A DNA stretch of 11,274 bases. Source: Bacteroidetes bacterium UBA4009 (GTDB lineage: Bacteria > Bacteroidota > Bacteroidia > NS11-12g > UBA9320). Within the stretch, counting starts at the first letter, position 1, and each line of letters opens with the position of its first letter. Positions 1 through 5,965 of this stretch are shown piece by piece. The translations under genes were made by a program, and so were the position numbers. The DNA is taken from assembly GCA_002384205.1 (NCBI GenBank), contig DGBH01000166.1, positions 637 to 11,910 on the forward strand. Reading direction: 5' to 3'. Under the pieces are notes generated by a model, which had not been told where the DNA came from, made no database searches, and saw only the letters and a program-made list of their open reading frames with translations.

Positions 1-114
1 AGCGGAGGCAGAAGTGGTCAAGCGACAGGCTTTTTACAAAGCCAAGGAATTGAGTGTTTTAACGGCGGTGGCTGGATGGACGTTGATTATGCAATGAGTC
101 AAACGTCTTCGTAG
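1..114 (+). CDS. Rhodanese-like domain protein, C-terminal fragment
   Basis: Only the last 37 residues are in the window; the frame is open from base 1 and stops at TAG (112-114). The fragment begins SGGRSGQA and continues with FNGGGWMDVDYA. This fits the end of a single-domain rhodanese (sulfurtransferase-type) protein: SGGRS is the part of the active-site loop just after the catalytic cysteine, and the glycine-rich GGGW segment precedes the last helix. The catalytic cysteine itself should lie one or two codons before the window, so activity cannot be judged. Small rhodaneses of this kind carry sulfur as a persulfide or act as redox partners; the substrate cannot be inferred here. The gene is followed directly by a strong terminator, so it is the last gene of its transcript. 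Confidence 0.75.
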   Translation, partial: SGGRSGQATGFLQSQGIECFNGGGWMDVDYAMSQTSS

Positions 115-135
115 ATTTAATTTTTTTATAGTTAG

Positions 136-172
136 AGCCTCCTAAGCACGATGAATGCTGGGAGGCTTTTTT
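136..172 (+). terminator. Rho-independent terminator of the rhodanese gene
   Basis: A perfect 7-bp stem, AGCCTCC (136-142) with GGAGGCT (161-167), encloses a second short pairing, AGCA (145-148) with TGCT (156-159). A run of six T (167-172) follows. It lies 22 nt after the rhodanese stop. The minus-strand side has no U-tract, so it should act only on rightward transcription. Its T-run overlaps the stop codon (171-173) of the convergent membrane-protein gene. Confidence 0.85.
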
Positions 173-665
173 ATTTTTGCCGCACCAAACCCTTGGTTAA
201 TCCTGCAAGCAATAGGATAAAAGAGATTGTACCGCAACCAATTATAAAGAAGAAATCTGGTCTCGGCCAATGCATTTCTTTAAATACAACGCCAATCATT
301 AAAAGTACCAAGCCTACAATTCCTCCTTTTTGTATAAAAGGTATCTCAGATTTACCCAAATAGGTGGGCATGGCAATATGATAACCCACATAAATCACAA
401 TTAATCCAACAATGGCAAAAGAGTTGGATATACCAACCTCCGCCGTGCTTAAAATAAGGAGAAAGACCAGAAAACCCATCGGAAATAGGATGCGAGAATC
501 TTTGTCAGGAACCAATGCAGCATAGCCTAAGTATGCTCCAATATGCAACCAAAATAAGCCGATATTTACCTCGCCTAATCCTGGCCAACGCATCACTTTA
601 AACAGGTAGGCCATAACTAAGGTGGCTAGTGAAATGTAAATAAGACTGACTAAAAACTTTTTCAT
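171..665 (-). CDS. Small multi-pass membrane protein with two GldL-like FKxM(H/R)WP motifs
   Basis: This 164-residue protein is almost entirely hydrophobic, with about six likely membrane segments (near residues 5-22, 35-52, 60-78, 83-102, 114-128 and 138-156). It has two copies of one motif: LFKVMRWPG at 21-29 and VFKEMHWPRP at 127-136, each at the end of a hydrophobic segment. The N-terminal membrane part of GldL, the gliding and type IX secretion motor protein, has a similar FKxxHWPG element. This protein lacks GldL's long cytoplasmic C-terminal region, so I read it as a GldL-like membrane protein and not GldL itself. The repeat suggests an internal duplication. It starts 3 nt after the gpsA stop and is very probably co-transcribed with it. 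Its function is unknown. The ATG at 663-665 is the only sensible start. Confidence 0.8.
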   Translation of the reverse strand: MKKFLVSLIYISLATLVMAYLFKVMRWPGLGEVNIGLFWLHIGAYLGYAALVPDKDSRILFPMGFLVFLLILSTAEVGISNSFAIVGLIVIYVGYHIAMPTYLGKSEIPFIQKGGIVGLVLLMIGVVFKEMHWPRPDFFFIIGCGTISFILLLAGLTKGLVRQK

Positions 666-668
666 AAC

Positions 669-1661
669 TTAATTTAATAGTGTGGTTAGTTTACTAGCCT
701 CTTCCTTCACATTTTTATTCTCGTAAATTACACCATACACAAAGTCGAGTATTGGCATAGATACACCTAGTTCTTCATTGAGTTGATGTATACTATCGGT
801 AGCATAATATCCTTCTGCAATCATTTGCATTTCCATAAGGGCAGATTTTGTCGAGTAGCCTTTGCCTAACATAGCACCTAGCGTTCGGTTACGGCTGTAT
901 TGCGAGTATCCTGTTACCAATAAATCACCAAGATACGCAGATTTGTTCGTGTCTCGCTTGATGGGGTAATATGCTTTAATGAATTTTTTTATTTCGCGAA
1001 TGGCATTACTCATAAGTACCGCTTGAAAATTATCTCCATATCCTAAGCTATGGCACATTCCTGCTGCGATAGCGTATACATTTTTGAGTACCGCGGTAAT
1101 CTCTGTCCCGTAAATATCATCGGTTTGGGTCACGCGTATGAAGGAGCAACTTAGTGCTTCGGCTATTTTCTCACGTTGTTTTCTACTTTTGCTTGCTACG
1201 GTTAGGTAGCTAAGTTTCTCTTGTGCAACTTCTTCAGCGTGGCAAGGTCCTGTTATTACCAAGAAGTTTTTAGTTTTAACCCCTTTCACATTGATCAGGT
1301 AATCGGCTATGATTTGCTTGGTATGCGGAATAACTCCTTTAATAGCCGAAATGACAGTCTTGTCTTTAAATTTTGCTGCATCAATAGGATCAAGTAAATC
1401 AAACACAAAAGCAGAAGGGGTTACCAGCAGGATATGATCATTTTGATCTATGAGTTCTTCTGCATGGGTACTTACGTGCAGTCTTTTCAGGTCAAATTTT
1501 ACCGAGCGTAAATATTTGGGATTGCAGCCATTGGTGTTAATAGCAACAGCCATATCAGCACTGCGTACCCACCAATCTACGTGCATAAGGGGGTCTTCCA
1601 GCAAAATTTTTACCAGTGCAGTACCCCAACTACCGCTTCCCATGACTAGGATTTTATTCAT
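669..1661 (-). CDS. gpsA: Glycerol-3-phosphate dehydrogenase [NAD(P)+]
   Basis: GpsA reduces dihydroxyacetone phosphate to sn-glycerol 3-phosphate in the cytoplasm, supplying the backbone for phospholipid synthesis. The 330 residues match the usual family length. The N-terminal Rossmann motif is GSGSWGTAL (8-16). A GPCHAEEVA segment (138-146) sits where the family usually has GPSFAxEVA. The catalytic lysine is K193 in LKNVYAIAAG, followed by a GDN substrate-site element and a C-terminal SMPILDFVY. I chose the ATG at 1659-1661. An in-frame TTG at 1668-1670 would add only MTL and forms the TTTG of a possible promoter box. The downstream membrane gene begins after 3 nt, so the two form a leftward operon. 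The upstream gap to the divergent DUF1801 gene is under 90 nt and must hold both promoters. Confidence 0.95.
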   Translation of the reverse strand: MNKILVMGSGSWGTALVKILLEDPLMHVDWWVRSADMAVAINTNGCNPKYLRSVKFDLKRLHVSTHAEELIDQNDHILLVTPSAFVFDLLDPIDAAKFKDKTVISAIKGVIPHTKQIIADYLINVKGVKTKNFLVITGPCHAEEVAQEKLSYLTVASKSRKQREKIAEALSCSFIRVTQTDDIYGTEITAVLKNVYAIAAGMCHSLGYGDNFQAVLMSNAIREIKKFIKAYYPIKRDTNKSAYLGDLLVTGYSQYSRNRTLGAMLGKGYSTKSALMEMQMIAEGYYATDSIHQLNEELGVSMPILDFVYGVIYENKNVKEEASKLTTLLN

Positions 1662-1667
1662 CAGGGT

Positions 1668-1675
1668 CAAAGCAA
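1668..1675 (-). promoter_or_regulatory. Weak candidate -7 box for gpsA
   Basis: The minus strand reads TTGCTTTG, keeping the TTTG half of the Bacteroidota TAnnTTTG element but not the TA. It lies 6 nt before the gpsA ATG. It is listed mainly because the TTG inside it competes as a start codon. Position and TTTG are the only support. Confidence 0.25.
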
Positions 1676-1731
1676 CATCTTTTTTTTCATTTTCGGGTGC
1701 TATTTTCCTATCAAAAAGTAGAATTACCTCT

Positions 1732-1739
1732 TAAATTTG
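1732..1739 (+). promoter_or_regulatory. Candidate -7 promoter box for the DUF1801/CDGSH gene
   Basis: TAAATTTG is a perfect match to the Bacteroidota sigma-ABfr -7 consensus TAnnTTTG. It ends 9 nt before the ATG at 1749. No convincing -33 TTG is visible about 19-20 nt upstream. If used, transcription would start within a few bases of the ATG, giving a very short leader or none. Confidence 0.5.
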
Positions 1740-1748
1740 AATCAATCA

Positions 1749-2384
1749 ATGAATCCAAAAGTAGACGAGTTTATCCTAAATGCGAGTAGATGGCAACCTG
1801 AGATTAAGGCTTTACGCACTATTTTACTGGATTGTCAATTGCAAGAAGAGCTTAAATGGAGACAGCCGTGTTACACCTTTCAAGGCGTTAACTTGGCTAT
1901 AATTGCCAGTTTTAAATCACACTGTGCTTTGTCGTTTTTAAAAGGGACTCTATTACAAGATGCCAACCAACTCCTGGTTTCACCCGGCGAAAATTCACAA
2001 TCGGTCAGGTATCTCAGTTTTACCAACGTGGCAGAAATTAGGGAGTTAGAAGCTACCCTAAAATCCTATGTTTTTGAAGCAATAGAAATAGAAAAGGCTG
2101 GAATCAAGGTGGTCAAGACAAAAAGTGAACATGTACGTTATTGTGAAGAGTTACACGTAAAACTTGCAGAAGATAGTAAATTTAGCAAGGCATTTGAGGC
2201 TCTCACTCCGGGAAGGAAAAGAGGTTACACCCTGTTTTTTGAAGCAGCCAAGCAAACTAAAACCCGTGAATCACGGATAGAACAGTATCGTCATCGCATA
2301 CTGATGGGTAAGGGAATAAATGACTGTGTATGCGGTTTGTCTAAACGAATGCCCAATTGCGATGGGTCACACAAGTTTGCGTAA
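1749..2384 (+). CDS. DUF1801/YdeI-family protein with C-terminal CDGSH iron-sulfur motif
   Basis: The protein has 211 residues from the ATG at 1749. An in-frame TTG at 1737 lies inside a promoter box, so I reject it as the start. Residues about 14-115 look like a DUF1801 domain (ELKWRQPCY, then FKSHCALSFLKG and the VSPGEN region). Residues about 133-190 match the C-terminal part of YdeI/OmdA-type proteins (LTPGRKRGYTLFFEAAKQTKTR, with the usual GKGxND ending). The extreme C-terminus then reads C193-x-C195-x2-S-x3-P-x-C204-D-G-S-H208. This is exactly the CDGSH-type [2Fe-2S] pattern, with all three cysteines and the histidine present and only three residues after the histidine. I infer a small redox or iron-sulfur tail on a YdeI protein. 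The biochemical role of the YdeI/DUF1801 part is not established. The gene stands alone, divergent from gpsA and convergent with gcvT. Confidence 0.85.
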   Translation: MNPKVDEFILNASRWQPEIKALRTILLDCQLQEELKWRQPCYTFQGVNLAIIASFKSHCALSFLKGTLLQDANQLLVSPGENSQSVRYLSFTNVAEIRELEATLKSYVFEAIEIEKAGIKVVKTKSEHVRYCEELHVKLAEDSKFSKAFEALTPGRKRGYTLFFEAAKQTKTRESRIEQYRHRILMGKGINDCVCGLSKRMPNCDGSHKFA

Positions 2385-2403
2385 ACCTACTAATTGTAAG
2401 TTC

Positions 2404-3513
2404 TTAGACCACAAATGGTAGTTTAGCCACTACCGCTTTAATGCTCTTGTTGCGCACTTGTACGTATATTTCAGAACCGGGTTTAGCAAATTCAGGAGTT
2501 ACATAACCCATGCCTATTGCTTTATCTAGCGTTGGACTTTGTGTTCCGCTGGTTACTTCGCCTATCACGTTTCCGTTTGCATCTACAAGCTCATAGTGTT
2601 GTCTTGGGATACCGCGTTCTACCATTTCAAAACCTACTAGTTTTCGGCGTGCACCATTGGTTTTGATGTTTTGGTGATGCGCTTGATTTACAAAAGGTTC
2701 ATCAAATTTGGTAATCCAACCTAATCCTGCTTCTATAGGAGAAGTAGTGTCATTTATATCATTGCCATATAAGCAATAGCCTTTTTCTAATCTTAACGTA
2801 TCTCTAGATGCAAGTCCGCAAGGTATAATGTCAAATTCCTTACCTGCTTCCATTATGACATCCCAAAGCGTATTGGCGTCTGTATTCCAAACATATATTT
2901 CGAATCCACCTGAACCGGTATATCCTGTATTGCTTATCACTACGTCGTCGCAACCGCCAAGGCTGCCCGCATCAAAATGATAAAATTCGATAGCAGATAA
3001 ATCTATATCGGTAAGTTTTTGCAATAATTTAAGAGCGTTTGGCCCTTGCACTGCAAGTAGCGAAATGTCATCAGACTGATCTTCTAGCTCACAATCAAAG
3101 CCCTTAGACTCTTTTTGTGTCATGATCCAATCCCAATCTTTGGCGATGTTACTTGCATTTACTACCAAGGTATAATCTTTGGCAGACCATCGATAAACGA
3201 TAAGATCATCTACAATGCCGCCTTCATTATTAGGCATGCAATTATACTGTGCTTGCATGTCTACCATCTTAAGTATGCTGTTAGAACAAATCCATGATAC
3301 GAGTGCTTCTGCATCGTTTCCTTTCACACTAAACTCACCCATATGACTAACGTCAAACATGCCCACGCTGTTACGTACCGCATGATGCTCTGGAGCAAGA
3401 CCTGTATATTGTAATGGCATATCGTATCCGGCAAAAGGAACCATTTTGGCGCCAAGAGAAACGTGTTTATCGTAAAGTGCAGTTTGTTTTAAGGCATTTA
3501 ATTCTATAGACAT
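2404..3513 (-). CDS. gcvT: Glycine cleavage system T protein (aminomethyltransferase)
   Basis: GcvT transfers the methylene group from the aminomethyl-lipoyl H protein to tetrahydrofolate, releasing ammonia, in the cytoplasmic glycine cleavage complex. The 369 residues cover the full family length. Visible markers are VPFAGYDMPLQY near the N-terminus, GMFDVSHMGEF (51-61), the folate-site GGIVDDLIVY (98-107) containing the conserved aspartate pair, CGLASRDTLRLEKGY, EAGLGW and a C-terminal SGTQSPTLDKAIGMGYV. I chose the ATG at 3511-3513, giving MSIELNALKQTALY. A TTG at 3529-3531 would add six residues (MNLLCS) with no family support. No gcvH or gcvP is nearby, which is common in Bacteroidota where these genes are scattered. 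It converges with the DUF1801 gene across 19 nt. Confidence 0.96.
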   Translation of the reverse strand: MSIELNALKQTALYDKHVSLGAKMVPFAGYDMPLQYTGLAPEHHAVRNSVGMFDVSHMGEFSVKGNDAEALVSWICSNSILKMVDMQAQYNCMPNNEGGIVDDLIVYRWSAKDYTLVVNASNIAKDWDWIMTQKESKGFDCELEDQSDDISLLAVQGPNALKLLQKLTDIDLSAIEFYHFDAGSLGGCDDVVISNTGYTGSGGFEIYVWNTDANTLWDVIMEAGKEFDIIPCGLASRDTLRLEKGYCLYGNDINDTTSPIEAGLGWITKFDEPFVNQAHHQNIKTNGARRKLVGFEMVERGIPRQHYELVDANGNVIGEVTSGTQSPTLDKAIGMGYVTPEFAKPGSEIYVQVRNKSIKAVVAKLPFVV

Positions 3514-3517
3514 ACTG

Positions 3518-3525
3518 CAAAGTAA
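3518..3525 (-). promoter_or_regulatory. Candidate -7 box for gcvT
   Basis: The minus strand reads TTACTTTG, one mismatch to TAnnTTTG, ending 4 nt before the gcvT ATG. The rest of the gap to murB (3526-3694) is AT-rich and shows no gene, riboswitch-like structure or clear terminator to my reading. Confidence 0.35.
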
Positions 3526-3694
3526 ATTCAAGAGTTGAATTAAATTTTAATTGATATTTAAAAATGATGGTTAAAATGAGAATTTGTACTACCACTATGA
3601 ATAAAAACGCCCACCACAGCCCTTTATGTTAGATTCCGCGCATTAAATTAAAAATTATTCCAAATTGGATTAAGCTAATTTTAAGGGATCGAGG

Positions 3695-4702
3695 TTAGAC
3701 TACATTGACTTCCATTTCAAGTGTTATTTGGAAGGTTTCCCATACATCTTCTTGTATGTCTTGAGCCAGTTTCAATACATCTTTTCCTTTAGCATATCCG
3801 TAATTTACGAGCACGAGTGCTTGCTTAGCATGGCAGCCCGTATAGCCAACACGACGACCTTTCCATCCGAGTTTTTCAATAAGCCATCCAGCGGGTACCT
3901 TCACTAATGTGTCACTTACCGGAAAGCTCTTGATATCTTCAAATTCATATTTAAGCATATTGAGGTGTGCTCTATGAATGATTGGATTTTTGAAAAAACT
4001 ACCACTGTTGCCTAACTCGGCAGGATCGGGTAATTTACTTTGGCGTATCTCAATTACAGCATTGCTCACATCCCGTAGGGTAGGAGTGGTAATAGAATGC
4101 TCCACTAGCCATGCTTCTATGTCACCGTAACTGGTATTGAGGATATGGTTTCTTTTAGTTAGTTGTAACCCAATAGTGGTAATGAAATACTTGCCTTTTG
4201 CATGTTTTTTAAATATACTTTCTCGGTAGCCAAATTCACATTCCTTGTTTGTAAATCGTTCCAGTTGTAAGGTGGTTAAATTTAGTGCTTCTACATAGGT
4301 CAGCACATCCTTGGTTTCTTTGCCATACGCTCCAATATTTTGCATAGGTGCTGCACCTACTGAGCCAGGTATTAAGCTCATGTTTTCCAATCCACCGTAT
4401 CCTTTTTCGATACAATGTAAAACAAGTTCGTGCCAGTTTTCACCACTGGCAATGGCAAGTTCTATAGTATCATCATCTTCCTTTACTGCACAAATACCTT
4501 TGGTTTGGTTGATGATAACAGTGCCGTTTACATCCTGCGTAAAAAGTACGTTGCTTCCTCCTCCTAAGAACAGACAATTTTGAAGATTTGGAACAGTATC
4601 CAACTGCTTTAGGTCTGTCAAAAAAATAACTTCTTTAGCAGACACCTCTATTCCGAAGGTATTGTAATTTTTTAGTGATAAATTGGTGTTTGGTGCACTC
4701 AC
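3695..4702 (-). CDS. murB: UDP-N-acetylenolpyruvoylglucosamine reductase
   Basis: MurB is the FAD- and NADPH-dependent cytoplasmic reductase that makes UDP-N-acetylmuramate, the second committed step of peptidoglycan precursor synthesis. Numbered from the GTG at 4700-4702 (335 residues), it shows LKNYNTFGI (10-18), the FAD-binding GGGSNVLF (47-54), SLIPGSVGAAPMQNIGAYG (109-127), FGYRESIFK (157-165) and GSFFKNP (234-240) with the catalytic serine S235. The YRESIF loop marks the E. coli-like type I MurB. The start is uncertain. A TTG at 4751-4753 gives 352 residues but adds an unconserved 17-residue leader and lies only 11 nt from the divergent cytochrome gene. The GTG leaves about nine residues before the conserved LKxYNTFG, as is usual. 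Confidence 0.95.
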   Translation of the reverse strand: MSAPNTNLSLKNYNTFGIEVSAKEVIFLTDLKQLDTVPNLQNCLFLGGGSNVLFTQDVNGTVIINQTKGICAVKEDDDTIELAIASGENWHELVLHCIEKGYGGLENMSLIPGSVGAAPMQNIGAYGKETKDVLTYVEALNLTTLQLERFTNKECEFGYRESIFKKHAKGKYFITTIGLQLTKRNHILNTSYGDIEAWLVEHSITTPTLRDVSNAVIEIRQSKLPDPAELGNSGSFFKNPIIHRAHLNMLKYEFEDIKSFPVSDTLVKVPAGWLIEKLGWKGRRVGYTGCHAKQALVLVNYGYAKGKDVLKLAQDIQEDVWETFQITLEMEVNVV

Positions 4703-4706
4703 ATTG

Positions 4707-4714
4707 CAATAGTA
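4707..4714 (-). promoter_or_regulatory. Candidate -7 box for murB
   Basis: The minus strand reads TACTATTG, one mismatch to TAnnTTTG, 4 nt before the preferred GTG start. It would be internal to the gene if the upstream TTG (4753) were the real start. The same TAnnATTG variant occurs before the genes at 5966 and 10611. Confidence 0.3.
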
Positions 4715-4764
4715 ATTAGTCAGTTTAAATTTAATTTGTATTTTTCCCAACAAATAAACATTTT

Positions 4765-5130
4765 ATGAAAAAAACCGCTTTTTTACTAATCAGTATAGTC
4801 ACATTAGCTGTGGCTTGCAAGGATGACGATATAGTTATTACTGATCAACCACAATCTATCTGCGATAGTTTGGATATTACCTATACTTCCTATATTAAAC
4901 CACTATTAGATGATGCGGGTTGCTCAGGAAGCTACTGCCATGGTGCGGGAGCTGGCGGTTTTACTATTGCAGATTATGCTACCACCAAGGCAACAGCATC
5001 TGACGTTAAGTTTTTAAAGTCAATAAAGCACGAATTGGGCGCAAGTGCAATGCCCAAAAATGGCAATAAACTAAGCAACGAGCAAATCACCCGCATAGAA
5101 TGTTGGGTACAAAATGGATTCAAGGAGTAA
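4765..5130 (+). CDS. Small c-type cytochrome lipoprotein with CX4CH haem motif
   Basis: The 121-residue protein begins with a lipoprotein signal peptide: a basic MKK, a hydrophobic stretch and AVAC with the lipidated cysteine at C18. The next residues, K19-D-D-D22, resemble the Bacteroidota lipoprotein export signal that sends lipoproteins to the cell surface. The mature part has the haem motif C53-S-G-S-Y-C58-H59 (CX4CH, where canonical is CX2CH), a glycine-rich GAGAGGF loop, and SAMPKNG with M96 as likely distal haem ligand. It ends with the class I cytochrome c helix IxxIExWVxNG. C33 and C113 could form a disulfide. I infer a monohaem electron-transfer or sensing protein on the outer membrane. 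The partner is unknown, since the neighbours murB and mnmD are unrelated. ATG at 4765 is the natural start. Confidence 0.85.
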   Translation: MKKTAFLLISIVTLAVACKDDDIVITDQPQSICDSLDITYTSYIKPLLDDAGCSGSYCHGAGAGGFTIADYATTKATASDVKFLKSIKHELGASAMPKNGNKLSNEQITRIECWVQNGFKE

Positions 5131-5158
5131 AAAACGAAGCGGATACCTAAATCGGCTT
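5129..5158 (-). terminator. Possible intrinsic terminator of mnmD
   Basis: Read leftward, bases 5158-5151 pair with 5144-5137 in an 8-position stem with one mismatch (C opposite C) and a 6-nt loop. A run of six U (5134-5129) begins two bases after the stem. The mnmD stop codon lies partly within the loop. The stem is short and imperfect. Confidence 0.45.
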
Positions 5159-5797
5159 TAGGGCAACCGTCATTTCTCGTTTACCGTTGGCACCTTCAGG
5201 ATTTTCGATTATGAATCCTACTGCTTTTAGGTCTCGCTTAAGTTGACCAGCTGCGGAGTACGTAGATAACACGCCTCCTGGTTTTGTCGCCTTGAACAAT
5301 TTGGCAAAGAGTGTTTCATTCCAAAGTTCGGGTTGCTTTTTGGGTGCAAAGGCATCAAAATAGATTGCATCATACGCTTCATTTTCGAGGGCTACGTATT
5401 CTAATTTTTGATTGGTCTTATGCAGTATAAAATGACTATTTATCGCTACTTTTTGTTCCCATTCAGCCTGATGTATTTCATTAAAAAGAGTCTCGTCTCC
5501 CTGTAATTTACCATAACCTATTTGCGCTATGAGCTCAAACGGTACCTGAAAAGGTTCAAGCGTATGATAAAACACCTTTCTCTCGGATTCCATAGCGTGT
5601 TGTGCAGTGAGTAACGCGTTTAGGCCTGTTCCAAATCCCACTTCTAAGATACGTATATTGCCTGTAGTGCGGTCCATGCCTTCTTGAAGAAAAACATGCT
5701 TAGCTTCTGATATTGCCCCATTTCTACTGTGATACGTCTCATCCATACTGGGTATGTATATGGTGTATTCTCCAGAAGTAGTTTGTTGCAATTCCAT
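5147..5797 (-). CDS. mnmD: tRNA (5-methylaminomethyl-2-thiouridine)(34) methyltransferase MnmD
   Basis: The 216-residue SAM-dependent methyltransferase matches the stand-alone form of the MnmC N-terminal domain (DUF752/COG4121). This enzyme completes the mnm5(s2)U modification at the tRNA wobble position. Motif I is EVGFGTGLN (52-60). The acidic SAM-contact residue follows a beta strand (E81 in TLEPF). The family signature DAFAPKKQPELW spans 148-159. Further on are KPGGVLSTYSAAGQLKRDL and the C-terminal GFIIENPEGANGKREMTVA. The FAD-dependent oxidase half of E. coli MnmC is absent, as is usual in Bacteroidota. Start ATG 5795-5797 gives the normal length and lies just after a perfect -7 box. 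It converges with the cytochrome gene across 16 nt and diverges from the glycosyltransferase. Confidence 0.93.
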   Translation of the reverse strand: MELQQTTSGEYTIYIPSMDETYHSRNGAISEAKHVFLQEGMDRTTGNIRILEVGFGTGLNALLTAQHAMESERKVFYHTLEPFQVPFELIAQIGYGKLQGDETLFNEIHQAEWEQKVAINSHFILHKTNQKLEYVALENEAYDAIYFDAFAPKKQPELWNETLFAKLFKATKPGGVLSTYSAAGQLKRDLKAVGFIIENPEGANGKREMTVALKPI

Positions 5798-5802
5798 GGT
5801 TG

Positions 5803-5810
5803 CAAAGGTA
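5803..5810 (-). promoter_or_regulatory. Candidate -7 promoter box for mnmD
   Basis: The minus strand reads TACCTTTG followed by C, a perfect TAnnTTTG match, 5 nt before the mnmD ATG. The nearest upstream TTG (5826-5824) is only 13 nt away, shorter than the usual -33 spacing. This is the strongest -7 match in the window. Confidence 0.55.
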
Positions 5811-5950
5811 TTTATTTTGGCATCAAGAGAGGTTAATTACAACTTTTGATATGAATACTCGAAAATGATTTTAACTGAAATAAGTCGAGTTTTCTGCAGG
5901 CTAAGAGATCGAATAAATAATGCATTCTTAATTCTAATTGTATTTTCTTT

Positions 5951-5958
5951 TAATATTG
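5951..5958 (+). promoter_or_regulatory. Candidate -7 box for the glycosyltransferase gene
   Basis: TAATATTG, one mismatch to TAnnTTTG, ends 7 nt before the ATG at 5966. No correctly spaced -33 TTG is visible. The rest of the 168-nt divergent gap (5811-5950) shows no gene or clear repeat. Confidence 0.35.
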
Positions 5959-5965
5959 CACTTGT

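Noticed and set aside
151..363. Rightward open frame beginning in the terminator loop
   Set aside because: It lies antisense to the GldL-like membrane gene and starts inside the rhodanese terminator; no recognisable protein.
171..665. True GldL gliding motor protein
   Set aside because: The long cytoplasmic domain is missing, the motif is doubled, and no gldK, gldM or gldN is adjacent.
1450..1734. Rightward 94-codon frame opposite the start of gpsA
   Set aside because: Antisense shadow of a well-supported gene, with low-complexity composition.
3659..3669. Palindrome TCCAAATTGGA between murB and gcvT
   Set aside because: Short, AT-rich and single; no second copy in the window and no U-tract, so chance is the simplest explanation.
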